Positions 47,057 through 56,567 of a stretch of DNA of 64,000 nt are shown here, piece after piece; position 1 is the stretch's first letter, and the number at the start of each line of letters is the position of its first letter. The stretch is from NCBI RefSeq assembly GCF_900142715.1, contig NZ_FRBX01000001.1:186001-250000 (forward strand), given 5' to 3'. Source of the DNA: Flavobacterium pectinovorum (GTDB taxonomy: Bacteria; Bacteroidota; Bacteroidia; Flavobacteriales; Flavobacteriaceae). Made by a program: the position numbers and the translations under genes. The notes under the pieces were generated by a model. That model was not told where the DNA came from, did not search any database, and saw nothing but the letters and a program-made list of their open reading frames with translations.

Positions 47057-47280
47057 GAAGAAAGAGAATAGAAGAAAGAGAATAGAAGAAAGAGAATAGA
47101 ATAAAGAGAATAGAATAAAGAGAATAGAATAAAGAGAATAGAAAGAGAATAGAATAAAGAGAATAGAATAAAGAGAATAGAATAAAGAGAATAAAGAGAA
47201 TAGATGAAAGAGAATAGATGAAAGAGAATAGATGAAAGAGAATAGATGAAAGAGAATAGATGAAAGAGAATAGATGAAAG
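47057..47280. repeat. 14-nt tandem repeat array (GAAGAAAGAGAATA and variants)
   Basis: Fourteen full 14-nt units occur in four runs: three GAAGAAAGAGAATA, three plus three GAATAAAGAGAATA, and five GATGAAAGAGAATA. An 11-nt truncated unit (47141), a 9-nt unit (47194) and a final partial unit interrupt or end the series. Purine-rich on the plus strand. It starts immediately after the dsbD stop codon. Confidence 0.95.
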
Positions 47281-47320
47281 ACTTCTATTTTAATCTAAAA
47301 TCTGCGATCTAAAATAAATC

Positions 47321-47353
47321 AAAAAAGCGCTCTGAATAAGAGCGCTTTTTTTT
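47321..47353. terminator. Bidirectional terminator between dsbD and amtB
   Basis: AAAAAAGCGCTCT pairs with AGAGCGCTTTTTTTT with flanking A and T runs. Confidence 0.85.
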
Positions 47354-47388
47354 GGTTAGTTTTGTTTTTTGGTTTTGGAAATTGATTA

Positions 47389-48714
47389 TTATAAGTATTC
47401 TCCGTGTTGAGAAATGTCTAATCCTAATTCTTCTTTTTCTTCAGTAACTCTTAGAGGAGTAATTTTATTTACAACGAAGAATAAAATGTATGAACCTACG
47501 AAAGCAAATACAGAAACAAGTACCAATGCTTTTAATTGTGTTAAGAATAATGTAGCATCACCAAAGATTAAACCTTGATTGTCACCAACAACTGAATTTA
47601 CTGTGTTAGACGCAAATACACCTGTTAATAACATTCCTACCATTCCTCCAACACCGTGACAAGCGAAAACGTCAAGAGCATCGTCAATTTTTCCTTTAGG
47701 GAATTTGCTTACTACAAGGTTACTAATTACAGCGGCAATGATACCAATTGCTAAAGCATGAGGAATGCTTACAAAACCTGCAGCAGGCGTGATGGCAACT
47801 AAACCAACTACAGCACCAATACAAGCTCCCATAGCAGATAATTTGTGACCTAAAATTTTATCAAGGAAAACCCAAGCCATAGCAGCAGAAGCAGCAGCAA
47901 TTGTAGTAGTTCCTAAAGCCTGAGCAGCAAGACTTCCGGCTCCAACAGCAGAACCTGCATTAAATCCAAACCATCCAAACCATAATAAACCTGTACCTAA
48001 TAATACATAAGTAATTCTGGCAGGGTTTACTTTTTGAACTTTACGTTTTCCTAAAAAGATTGCTCCGGCCAAGGCAGCCCAACCCGCACTCATGTGTACT
48101 ACAGTACCACCAGCGAAGTCAAGAACTCCCCATCCAAAAAACAATCCGTCAGGATGCCAGGTCATGTGACATAATGGAGCGTATATAAATATGATAAATA
48201 AAACCATGAACAATAAATAAGCCCAGAAACGTACGCGTTCTGCAAAAGCTCCAGTTATTAATGCAGGAGTGATAATAGCAAATTTTGCCTGAAATAAAGC
48301 GAAAAGTATCATCGGAATTGTTGGTGCCAACTCCCAGGCGGTATTCGCGCTTACTCCCTGAAAAAATATATTTGATGAAGGATTTCCGATGAAACCACCA
48401 ATTGATGGTCCAAAACACAATCCGAATCCAATTACTATCCAAAGTACAGTAACAATTACCATTGCCATGAAACTTTGAAGCATAGTACTAATTACGTTTT
48501 TCTTTCCTACCATTCCTCCGTAGAAAAATCCTAATCCCGGAGTCATTAATAATACAAACGCAGTTGCAACAACCATCCATGCAGTATCACCTGTATCAAG
48601 TTTTAATTCAACAACGTGAGCGCCTAATGTTTTTGATTCTGTAACAAATGAGATAGAAAAAATAGATAGTAATAAAATCGTGATAAGAATCACGCTTAAA
48701 ATAATTTTTCGCAT
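47389..48714 (-). CDS. amtB: Ammonium transporter
   Basis: 441 residues with a cleavable or hydrophobic N-terminus (LSVILITILLLSIFSISF) and about 11 membrane helices. Amt motifs are DTAWMVVATAFVLLMTPGLGFFYGGMV, FDFAGGTVVHMSAG (as VLDFAGGTVVHMSAGWAALAGA), FNAGSAVGAG and DVFACHGVGGMVGMLLTGVFA. It imports ammonium or ammonia. No glnK/PII gene is adjacent, unlike the common glnK-amtB pair. A bidirectional terminator separates it from dsbD. Confidence 0.95.
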   Translation of the reverse strand: MRKIILSVILITILLLSIFSISFVTESKTLGAHVVELKLDTGDTAWMVVATAFVLLMTPGLGFFYGGMVGKKNVISTMLQSFMAMVIVTVLWIVIGFGLCFGPSIGGFIGNPSSNIFFQGVSANTAWELAPTIPMILFALFQAKFAIITPALITGAFAERVRFWAYLLFMVLFIIFIYAPLCHMTWHPDGLFFGWGVLDFAGGTVVHMSAGWAALAGAIFLGKRKVQKVNPARITYVLLGTGLLWFGWFGFNAGSAVGAGSLAAQALGTTTIAAASAAMAWVFLDKILGHKLSAMGACIGAVVGLVAITPAAGFVSIPHALAIGIIAAVISNLVVSKFPKGKIDDALDVFACHGVGGMVGMLLTGVFASNTVNSVVGDNQGLIFGDATLFLTQLKALVLVSVFAFVGSYILFFVVNKITPLRVTEEKEELGLDISQHGEYL

Positions 48715-49029
48715 AGTTATTTAGTTTTAAATTTTTGATAAAAATATAAAATCAATCAACACCCCTATAAAAAATAGAGTCTAATGTTTAATTTTTGTTA
48801 ATATTTCATTTTAACCCCCTCAGTTTTGAATGTATTTGTTAAAATGGACTTAAAATTTACAATTTGGCAACATTTTTTTAGCCTCATTTGAGAATTTACA
48901 TACTTTTCCTGTTTTTTTATTAATTTTTTATGATTGAAACACATCGATTATTGCCGAAAATCGTCTTATTTTTTATGTTGATGATGTATATTTGATCTTT
49001 TTAACATTTTTTATAATTAAAACTTAAGA
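48715..49029. promoter_or_regulatory. Divergent promoter region, amtB and oxidoreductase
   Basis: This 315-nt AT-rich gap has no gene or repeat. A TATATTTG box (48987-48994) fits the -7 consensus 35 nt before the plus-strand oxidoreductase start. A -33 box is not convincing. Confidence 0.4.
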
Positions 49030-50001
49030 ATGGAAAGTCAGAAAATTAAATGGGGAATTATAGGTTTAGGAAACATTGCAAATCAGTTTGCTACAGATTT
49101 ACAATTGCTTGATGATGCCGAAATAGTTGCCGTTGCTTCCCGAAATAAGGACAATGCAAATGCGTTTGCACAAAAATACAACTGCATAAAAGCTTACGAT
49201 TCTTACGATGCTCTTTTTGCAGATGAGAATGTAGACATTATATATATTGCCACTCCGCATAATTCTCATGCAGAACTTTCTATTAAAGCCTTAGAAAACG
49301 GAAAACATGTTTTATGCGAAAAACCAATGGCGCTTTCATATAATGATGCTGTTCGAATGACTGAAGCTTCAAAAAAGCACAATAAATTTTTTATGGAAGC
49401 TTTCTGGACACGATTTATTCCGTCGGTTCAGGATGCTTTGGCAAAAGTGAAAAACGGAGAAATTGGAGAGGTAAAGTATCTAAAAGCCGATTTTAATTTT
49501 ATTGGAAACGAAACACCAGAAAGCCGATTATTTGATAAAAAAAGTGGAGGAGGAGCTCTTTTTGATGTTGGCGTCTATCCTTTATTCCTCTCTTATATAA
49601 TGTGTGGAATTCCAAAAACTACATTTGCAAAATCTATTTTTCATGAAAACGGAATCGATTTACAGACATCAATACTATTAGAATTTGAAAATGCACAAGC
49701 CATTTTGCATACGTCAATAGTGTCAGAATCTGATATGAAAGCCGTAATTGCGGGAACAAAAGGAAGAATAGAACTCAACTCGCCGTGGTTTATGGCAGAT
49801 GGTTATGCTGTTTTTAAAGAAGAAAAAGAAACTGCTTTTAGTTTTCCGAATTTAGGAAAAGGATATTCGTATGAAGCTATCGAATGCCATAACTGCATTA
49901 GAAACAATCAGATAGAAAGTAAACTTTGGTCACATCAAAATAGTCTGGATTTGAGTAAGATTGTGGAGGAAATTAAAAATCAGGTTGGGTTGGAATTTTA
50001 G
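49030..50001 (+). CDS. Gfo/Idh/MocA family oxidoreductase
   Basis: 323 residues. The Rossmann start KWGIIGLGNIANQFATDL is followed by VDIIYIATPHNSHAELSIKALENGKHVLCEKPMALS, including the catalytic-region EKP, and GGGALFDVGVYPLFLSYIMCG. It matches the dehydrogenase subgroup of similar length (trans-1,2-dihydrobenzene-1,2-diol dehydrogenase-like). It is an NAD(P)-dependent sugar or polyol oxidoreductase with unknown substrate. No partner genes. Confidence 0.9.
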   Translation: MESQKIKWGIIGLGNIANQFATDLQLLDDAEIVAVASRNKDNANAFAQKYNCIKAYDSYDALFADENVDIIYIATPHNSHAELSIKALENGKHVLCEKPMALSYNDAVRMTEASKKHNKFFMEAFWTRFIPSVQDALAKVKNGEIGEVKYLKADFNFIGNETPESRLFDKKSGGGALFDVGVYPLFLSYIMCGIPKTTFAKSIFHENGIDLQTSILLEFENAQAILHTSIVSESDMKAVIAGTKGRIELNSPWFMADGYAVFKEEKETAFSFPNLGKGYSYEAIECHNCIRNNQIESKLWSHQNSLDLSKIVEEIKNQVGLEF

Positions 50002-50007
50002 TTGAAG

Positions 50008-50104
<97 letters not shown>

Positions 50105-50160
50105 TTTTCTTTACTTTATGGCGGAAATATATTTTATAAATAACTGATTTTAGGTTAATG

Positions 50161-50796
50161 CTAGTTAATAAAATAACTTACAAAAAATGCTATTATGCCT
50201 AATATAAAAACTATAATCTGGCTCATATGTAGTATCCATGTTAATTTTCCTAATTGTTCAGTAAGGCTTCTCAATTTTAAAAAACTTTTCTCCAGCTTTT
50301 TAAAATTGCTAAAATCGTATTCCTTATAACCATACATCGCAATCAATGTTGCTTTCCAATAATTATTTAACAGCTCTTTTTCATCAATAGGAAATTCGTC
50401 AGGCAAGGTTTCATTATAGTCTTTCATACCTATTTTTCGTAATTTAAAAGTTTTGCTGGTAATTCTTAAATCGTGAAGTCGACTAGTTATAGCCATACAA
50501 CCGCAAAAAACTGATACCAAAAATAGTATTAGCATAGTTATAGTCGACCAATGTAACGAACCATCATTAGCTTTCTTAACATTATAAATAATATTATCAT
50601 TAACTTTTTCTAAGACAATAATATCACTAGCGTTGTTTTGAGTTAAGTAATAACCTATAACGGCAATCCCTATAGTTAGAAATAAATTTATTGAAATTCC
50701 AAGTTGTGTTAGAACTTTATCTCTCCAAAAATAATGAACGGTATCATATTTTTCGTAAAGTTTGTCTACTTCTATTTGTGTATTAATTTTTGTCAT
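50161..50796 (-). CDS. Hypothetical membrane protein, third gene of the cassette
   Basis: About 211 residues from the ATG giving MTKINTQIEVDKLYEKYDTV. A soluble N-terminal segment is followed by two membrane helices (SINLFLTIGIAVIGYYL and STITMLILFLVSVFCGCMAI), a cytoplasmic stretch (about 110-175) and a C-terminal helix (HMSQIIVFILGIIAFFVSYFI). The general layout recalls SLATT-type effector membrane proteins, but no diagnostic motif is visible. A TTG start seven codons upstream is possible. It follows the 202-residue gene with a gap of about 70 nt, same strand. Function unknown. Confidence 0.7.
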   Translation of the reverse strand: MTKINTQIEVDKLYEKYDTVHYFWRDKVLTQLGISINLFLTIGIAVIGYYLTQNNASDIIVLEKVNDNIIYNVKKANDGSLHWSTITMLILFLVSVFCGCMAITSRLHDLRITSKTFKLRKIGMKDYNETLPDEFPIDEKELLNNYWKATLIAMYGYKEYDFSNFKKLEKSFLKLRSLTEQLGKLTWILHMSQIIVFILGIIAFFVSYFIN

Positions 50797-50869
50797 ATTG
50801 TTTAAATGCTTCTTCAATCAACTGAATAGTCTTTCTAGTGTTTTTCCGTCATTACTTATAGTGTTTGAT

Positions 50870-51478
50870 TTAATCTTTTAATCCAAGTTTACTTTTAAAT
50901 TCATTTTCGAAGTATTTTTGGTAAATTGTAAATGGTAGTTTCTCACCGCCCAAATTTATTAGCTTAACTAATTTTGGCGTTAATTCTTCCACAAATGCAC
51001 GTAAATTTTCAGTTATCGGAAATCCCTCTTTAAATTCTTTATTTTTTCGTTCTAATGTTGCTAAATGAATTGTTGCAAGAATGCATTGAAAAAGTCGTGC
51101 GTATGCAATTATTTCGATTTTTATTTCATTATTTAGATATGAGTTTGCAAGCACATTAAGTCTTAGAGTTTTGTCGTATATTTCATTGAGATTAGTTGTT
51201 TTCGAAACCTCTTGAATTAATATACGAAAATCGTCTAAATTGTCTTCAAATTCGTTGAAATTGGAAGTGTATACCTCGTCAAGTTTAGTCGCTAAATGAT
51301 TAAGTTTACTGTATTCGACAAACAAAAACATTGTTAATTCATATATTTCTTCAATTTTGCCTACGATAATTTGTTTTTTATTATCCTTGCTACTACGTAA
51401 AATTGCTGAAATCGAAATAAATAAAGCACCTATCGCTGCAAATGCTGTTATGAAATCTAGATAATCTTTTGGTGTCAT
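50870..51478 (-). CDS. Hypothetical single-pass membrane protein, second gene of the cassette
   Basis: 202 residues: one N-terminal helix (ITAFAAIGALFISISAIL, about 9-27), then a long helical cytoplasmic region (KIEEIYELTMFLFVEYSKLN, FQCILATIHLATLERKNKEF). No catalytic motif is seen. The start ATG lies six bases after the stop of the 242-frame gene, so the two are cotranscribed. The composition is AT-rich. Function not recognised. Confidence 0.75.
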   Translation of the reverse strand: MTPKDYLDFITAFAAIGALFISISAILRSSKDNKKQIIVGKIEEIYELTMFLFVEYSKLNHLATKLDEVYTSNFNEFEDNLDDFRILIQEVSKTTNLNEIYDKTLRLNVLANSYLNNEIKIEIIAYARLFQCILATIHLATLERKNKEFKEGFPITENLRAFVEELTPKLVKLINLGGEKLPFTIYQKYFENEFKSKLGLKD

Positions 51479-51484
51479 ATTGAA

Positions 51485-52201
51485 TTATAAGTTAAGCCCT
51501 TTATTTATTGAATGCGTTAAATCAAAAAACTCGTTAGGAATACCTTGGTGGTATTTGTTGCATGCTCGACATTGTGCCAGTTTTGTACTTTTATATTCTT
51601 CAAATAAATCAAATTGAATTTTAATTTTTGAGATATAATGATACTTTATTTCATTTGTTAGATAACGCATATCCTTTTCTGAAATCGTTTCTACTATCGT
51701 TGTTTTTACAAAATTATCAATCAATTTAAGTAAATGCTTGATTGAATCAATTTGATAATATTCAGCGAATAAGACACTATCACAATTTCGATTAGCACTT
51801 TTTAAAATATACAAATATTTTCGTATTGCATCGCTTCCATTTAAAGTACTTCCTTGAAATGTTTGTCCCTCATTTGTTTTTGTGGGAGAAAAATTAAAGT
51901 GGATAGCATTTATATCGGAATTTATAATCTCTAATTGCTTTTTTAAATAACCTACAACTTTTGATTCTTCATCACTGACTTTTTGTTCATCAAGTTGTTT
52001 CTGAATGAGTTTGTTTGCTTTTACTTGTTCTAGTAGTGCATAGTAAACTAAAAGCGAACCCAAGAGTCCTGTAAATGGTGCGGTAATGCCACCTATTGTT
52101 CCACCAATATTATTAGCGTTTTGAGAAGTGAAATCAATTCCAACTCCTAATTGTGTAAACAAATATGGAGTAACAGCAATACACAAAATTCCTGCTATCA
52201 T
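51485..52201 (-). CDS. Hypothetical membrane protein, first gene of the cassette (abortive-infection-like layout)
   Basis: About 238 residues from the ATG giving MIAGILCIAVTPYLF; a GTG four codons upstream is also possible. Two membrane helices (1-20 and about 37-55, GGITAPFTGLLGSLLVYYALLEQ) are followed by a coiled cytoplasmic domain with a C-terminal CRACNKYH pair of cysteines. The arrangement (two short helices, KQLDEQ-type coiled coil, helical C-terminus) is reminiscent of putative phage abortive-infection proteins, but this is a weak resemblance. The start region carries an A7 run that breaks a longer frame. Confidence 0.7.
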   Translation of the reverse strand: MIAGILCIAVTPYLFTQLGVGIDFTSQNANNIGGTIGGITAPFTGLLGSLLVYYALLEQVKANKLIQKQLDEQKVSDEESKVVGYLKKQLEIINSDINAIHFNFSPTKTNEGQTFQGSTLNGSDAIRKYLYILKSANRNCDSVLFAEYYQIDSIKHLLKLIDNFVKTTIVETISEKDMRYLTNEIKYHYISKIKIQFDLFEEYKSTKLAQCRACNKYHQGIPNEFFDLTHSINKGLNL

Positions 52202-52213
52202 TATCCACAGCAC

Positions 52214-52494
52214 AATTTTTTTCGTTTTTCATTTATCATTTTTTTCGTTGAAGTATTGCTAATGTATGATTTTAGTAGTTTGATTTTTATAAGTAAGATT
52301 TTTTTTATCAACGGACTATTCAACAAGTTTTTAGGTTGAGTTTGAATCTAAAAAAGCTAATTATTTCTAACTATTATTTTAATCTATTATCATCAAGATA
52401 GCAACCAAGAAAATTTCTTAGTATTTATTTGTAATAAAATATTTACATATTAATATTTTTCATTAGTTTTAAACCAATTAATGAAAGAAATATT
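52214..52494. other. Divergent AT-rich spacer before comM
   Basis: 281 nt with no repeat or gene. It should contain the promoters of both the leftward membrane-protein cassette and comM. No box is clear enough to mark. Confidence 0.4.
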
Positions 52495-54030
52495 ATGCTT
52501 ATTAAAGTTTACGGAAGCGCTGTTTTTGGTGTAGAAGCCACCACTATTACTGTGGAAGTTCATATGGATAAAGGGATTGGTTATCATTTAGTTGGATTAC
52601 CGGACAACGCCATAAAAGAAAGCAGTTTTAGAATTGCAGCCGCTCTTAAAAATAACGGATTAAGCCTTCCGGGGAAAAAAATAACGATCAATATGGCGCC
52701 CGCCGACTTGCGAAAAGAAGGATCTGCGTATGATTTGCCATTAGCCATTGGAATATTGGTGGGGTCAGATCAGATAAAAGCGCCCGAAGTAGAGCAATAT
52801 GTTATTATGGGAGAACTTTCATTAGACGGAAGTTTACAATCTATAACCGGTGCTTTGCCCATTGCCATAAAAGCCAAAGAAGAAGGTTTTAAAGGATTTT
52901 TTCTGCCAAAGCAAAATGTAAAAGAAGCCGCAATTGTAGCCGGTTTAGATGTTTACGGTGTCGAAAACTTACAAGAAGTAATTGATTTTTTTGAAGGAAG
53001 AGGAACGCTTGAACCAACCGTAATAGATACCAGAACCGAATTTTATAAAACATTAGATTTTCCTGAATTTGATTTTTCTGATGTTCGCGGTCAGGAAAGT
53101 ATAAAACGCTGTATGGAAATTGCGGCTTCTGGAGGTCATAATATTATTCTGATCGGACCGCCCGGAGCCGGAAAAACAATGCTGGCCAAAAGATTGCCGA
53201 GTATTTTACCGCCAATGACGTTGCGTGAAGCACTCGAAACCACTAAAATTCATAGCGTTGCCGGAAAATTAAAAGAAGTAGGTTTAATGAATCAAAGACC
53301 ATTTCGTAGTCCGCATCATACTATTTCGAATGTGGCTTTGGTAGGAGGAGGGAGTTATCCGCAGCCTGGCGAAATTTCGATGGCGCACAATGGTGTTTTG
53401 TTTTTGGATGAATTACCGGAGTTTAAACGAGACGTTCTAGAAGTCATGCGTCAGCCGTTGGAAGATCGTGAAGTCACGATTTCGAGAGCAAAATTTACCG
53501 TAACCTATCCGTCATCGTTTATGTTGGTGGCGAGTATGAACCCGAGTCCGAGTGGATTTTTTAATGATCCGAGTATGCCAAATACTTCTTCGCCACACGA
53601 AATGCAGCGTTATATGAGCAAAATATCGGGTCCCTTATTAGACCGAATCGATATTCACATAGAAGTAACTCCTGTACCTTTCGAAAAATTATCAGACGAC
53701 AGAAAAGCAGAAAGCAGTGTCGAAATCAGAAAACGTGTTACTGCCGCACGCGAACTTCAATCACTTCGTTTTGAAGCGTTTCCAAACATTCATTACAATG
53801 CGCAAATGAATACCAAACAAATCAGGGAATTTTGCGCTCTCGACGAACAATCAAAACAATTATTAAAAACAGCAATGGAAAGATTAAATCTATCCGCAAG
53901 AGCGTATGACAGAATCCTGAAAGTTGCCAGAACAATCGCAGATCTTGATGCTTCGCCACAAATTATTCCGGGACATATTGCAGAAGCGATTCAATACAGA
54001 AGTTTAGACCGTGATGGATGGCTTGGATGA
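52495..54030 (+). CDS. comM: YifB/ComM family Mg-chelatase-like AAA ATPase
   Basis: 511 residues. A LonC-like N-terminal domain (VFGVEATTITVEVHMDKGIGYHLVGLPDNAIKES) precedes the AAA core. Walker A is IGPPGAGKTMLAKRL (about 221-228), with FRSPHHTISNVALVGGG, LFLDELPEFKRDVLEVMRQPLE and the C-terminal helical domain RAYDRILKVARTIADL. ComM is a branch-migration helicase that aids integration of transforming DNA. A short damaged copy of its codons 91-108 lies 2.7 kb upstream. Plus strand, monocistronic. Confidence 0.93.
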   Translation: MLIKVYGSAVFGVEATTITVEVHMDKGIGYHLVGLPDNAIKESSFRIAAALKNNGLSLPGKKITINMAPADLRKEGSAYDLPLAIGILVGSDQIKAPEVEQYVIMGELSLDGSLQSITGALPIAIKAKEEGFKGFFLPKQNVKEAAIVAGLDVYGVENLQEVIDFFEGRGTLEPTVIDTRTEFYKTLDFPEFDFSDVRGQESIKRCMEIAASGGHNIILIGPPGAGKTMLAKRLPSILPPMTLREALETTKIHSVAGKLKEVGLMNQRPFRSPHHTISNVALVGGGSYPQPGEISMAHNGVLFLDELPEFKRDVLEVMRQPLEDREVTISRAKFTVTYPSSFMLVASMNPSPSGFFNDPSMPNTSSPHEMQRYMSKISGPLLDRIDIHIEVTPVPFEKLSDDRKAESSVEIRKRVTAARELQSLRFEAFPNIHYNAQMNTKQIREFCALDEQSKQLLKTAMERLNLSARAYDRILKVARTIADLDASPQIIPGHIAEAIQYRSLDRDGWLG

Positions 54031-54278
54031 TTTTAGATTTTAGATTGTTGATTTTAGGTTGTTGATTTTAGATTTTTTTTCGACCGTTTTGTCAGACTAA
54101 GCGTCCCGAGGCTTCGGGAGAAGTCCCGCAAAGTTTTTTTACGCAGATTTAATTAAAAGAATTTTTCACGCAGATTTTACAGATTAGAGCAGATTTAATT
54201 TAAAAAAAATCTGCTTAAATCTTTTTAAATCTGCGTGAAACATACTTTCGCGACTTCGAGATTAATACTTCAGCTCTT
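54031..54278. repeat. Intergenic repeat, copy 4 of the CACGCAGATT family
   Basis: The core at 54165-54240 has arms TTCACGCAGATTTTACAG and its mirror TTTTTAAATCTGCGTGAA. On the left are TTTTAGATT-TGTTGATTTTAG tandem words (54031-54075) and a CCCGAGGCTTCGGG hairpin (about 54105-54118). No gene. Confidence 0.7.
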
Positions 54279-54647
54279 TTACTCAAACTTCAAACTAGAA
54301 TTCTTCGACATTAAATACGAAGTTAGTTTTTTGATTTTGCCGTTTTCCATTTCAAAAACATCACAAAAAACAGCATCGAGAAGACCTCCGTTTTTCATAC
54401 TTCCCTGAACAGAACCTTCGGCAATAACAATATTATTTTCTTCAATCAGTTTTACAATGTGAATAATGGGGCTTCCAACAAAATTTTCATTTTCAATTTC
54501 CTTATCAAAAGCTTTTTTACCAACATGCTGATAAATTCCAGGCATTTCCCAAACAATATCATCCGTAAGGCAAGCCAGAATTCTTTCATGATCGCTCACT
54601 CTGAAAGCGGCCATATATTCGTTTACGGTTTCTTTATTTTGTGTCAT
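54279..54647 (-). CDS. NTF2-like/SnoaL-like domain protein
   Basis: About 122 residues from the ATG giving MTQNKETVNEYMAAFRVSDHERIL. The pattern ACLTDDIVWEMPG, GKKAFDKEIENENF, IVIAEGSVQG and FCDVFEMENGKIKKLTSYL is typical of the SnoaL-like branch of the NTF2 fold, a cone-shaped small-molecule pocket. Enzymatic role unknown. An upstream Met exists but the family begins here. Confidence 0.85.
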   Translation of the reverse strand: MTQNKETVNEYMAAFRVSDHERILACLTDDIVWEMPGIYQHVGKKAFDKEIENENFVGSPIIHIVKLIEENNIVIAEGSVQGSMKNGGLLDAVFCDVFEMENGKIKKLTSYLMSKNSSLKFE

Positions 54648-54812
54648 GATTATTAGTTTTAGGTTGATTGTTTTAAACAAATTTAAAAAATTAACCCACT
54701 TTGAGCGCAATTAATTTTACACATAGAAACATAGCTTTATATAATGTGGAAAGTCGATATGAAAAGATAAGATCACGATTCCTGAATTTTTTAATTTTTA
54801 ATTCTCAATTTT

Positions 54813-56402
54813 TTAATTAACCTCAATTGTATTCTGAATATCAATTTGTTCCAAAAAATATTCGTCATGAGAAACAACAATTAAAGTTCCCTGATATTCA
54901 TTAATTGCCTGAGTCAGAATTTCGATATTCTGAATATCTAAATTATTCGTTGGTTCATCCAAAATAATAATATCCGGTGCCTTATTACTTATGGTTAAAC
55001 AACAAAGCATCAAACGCATTTTTTCACCGCCACTCAAAGCACTGCATGATTTTTCTAAATCATTTTGCGAAAACAAAAACCGATTCAAACGCATTCGTAT
55101 ATCATGTACCTGCAAACCAGAATTATTGAATTTTTCTGCCTGCTCATAAATTGTAAGCTGATTATCAATCAAAGAATAATCCTGATCGATATAAACTATT
55201 GTCGATTCTGCTTTGTAAACAGTTCCTTGTTTAAGAGTTAATTTTTCAGTAATAATTTTAATCAAAGTTGTTTTTCCTGAACCGTTTTTTCCTTTCAAAG
55301 CAAAACGATCGCCACTTAAAATTTGAAAGTTTAAATTCTCTTTCCAAAGCAATTCATTATTGTAGCTGTAATTAATATCAGTTGCCGTAAAAAGTATTTT
55401 TCCTTTATGAAGTTTCGCATTATCAAAACCAAATTTCATTTTATCAATTTCGGGCAAACCCGAACGCAATTCTTGTAATTCTCCAGAAATTCCGCCAATT
55501 TTTTCGGCATGCATGCTTTTTGTTTTTGAGGTACTGTTTTCGGCATTATTACGTAAAGTATTCATCATAATTCTCGAAACTCCGGCTTTTTCCTGTTTCT
55601 TTTTTCCGCGTGCATCTAGTTTTTGCTGGCGTTCAAGTGTTTCGCGTTCCTTTTCTTTGGCTTTTCTCAAAGCCTTTTCTTTACTGTGAATATCCTGATT
55701 TAGAGCGTTGTTTTCTATTTGTTTTTGCTCTGCATAAAAATCATAATTACCGCCATAAACCGAGATTCCGTGTTTAGTTAATTCGTACACCGTGTTTAAA
55801 AGATTCAATAATTTCCTGTCGTGACTTACTATCAATAAAGTAGCCGAAGAGTTTTGAATGAAACTGTACAATAATGTTCTCGCTTCAAAATCAAGATGAT
55901 TACTTGGCTCATCCAGCAAAATAAGTTCAGGTTGATGAATCGAAATTCCGGCAAGGAAAATCTTTGTTTTTTGTCCGCCGCTCAACGTTTCCAGTTTCTG
56001 AGATAAATCTAAATCCTGCAATTGCCAGTATTGCAAAGCTTCATTGCAGCGATCTTCAATAGTCCAGTCGTCGTTTAGGATTTCCAGATTTTCTTCGGTT
56101 ACATTACCGTTAAGAATTTCTTTTAGAGCATTGAGTTTATCATCAATTTGCAAAGCTTCGGCAATTGTTAAATGATTAAACTGCCCAAAAATCTGAGGTA
56201 TATAATAGGGTTTTGCATCGGCTTTAAGCAAACCTTCATAAGGCTGTAATTCGCCCGAAATAATTTTTAGTAAGGTCGATTTGCCAACGCCATTGTTGCC
56301 AATCAAAGCGATTTTTTCCTGCTTATTGGCAGTAAAAGTAATTTTGTCGAATAGCAAATCTCTATTCGTATGTAAATATGAAATGTTTTGTAAAATAAGC
56401 AT
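54813..56402 (-). CDS. ABC-F family ATP-binding protein
   Basis: 529 residues with two ABC domains and no membrane segment. The first has Walker A IGNNGVGKSTLL, signature LSGGQKTKIFLAG and Walker B LILLDEPSNHLDF. The second has LKGKNGSGKTTLI, LSGGEKMRLMLCC and IIILDEPTNNLD. The interdomain linker (about 230-300) is long and charged (KALRKAKEKERETLERQQKL). ABC-F proteins act on ribosomes, and some protect against antibiotics. The subfamily is not determinable by eye. Confidence 0.92.
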   Translation of the reverse strand: MLILQNISYLHTNRDLLFDKITFTANKQEKIALIGNNGVGKSTLLKIISGELQPYEGLLKADAKPYYIPQIFGQFNHLTIAEALQIDDKLNALKEILNGNVTEENLEILNDDWTIEDRCNEALQYWQLQDLDLSQKLETLSGGQKTKIFLAGISIHQPELILLDEPSNHLDFEARTLLYSFIQNSSATLLIVSHDRKLLNLLNTVYELTKHGISVYGGNYDFYAEQKQIENNALNQDIHSKEKALRKAKEKERETLERQQKLDARGKKKQEKAGVSRIMMNTLRNNAENSTSKTKSMHAEKIGGISGELQELRSGLPEIDKMKFGFDNAKLHKGKILFTATDINYSYNNELLWKENLNFQILSGDRFALKGKNGSGKTTLIKIITEKLTLKQGTVYKAESTIVYIDQDYSLIDNQLTIYEQAEKFNNSGLQVHDIRMRLNRFLFSQNDLEKSCSALSGGEKMRLMLCCLTISNKAPDIIILDEPTNNLDIQNIEILTQAINEYQGTLIVVSHDEYFLEQIDIQNTIEVN

Positions 56403-56567
56403 AATTTCTTTCTTTAAAGAATAAACAAATGAGCAAACTGTTAGGAGATTGCTTTTATAATTGTCTGAAAGAAATTGTATTTCACATAGAATGTAGTAGT
56501 TGATTTATCTGTGCAAAGATATAAAAAATATTTTTTTACACTATTTATAAGTTTTTACAAGGTTTGC

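Noticed and set aside
47057..47280. 14-nt repeats as a CRISPR or a coding repeat
   Set aside because: The units are too short and contiguous for a CRISPR, and 14 is not a multiple of three, so they cannot encode a repeat protein in one frame.
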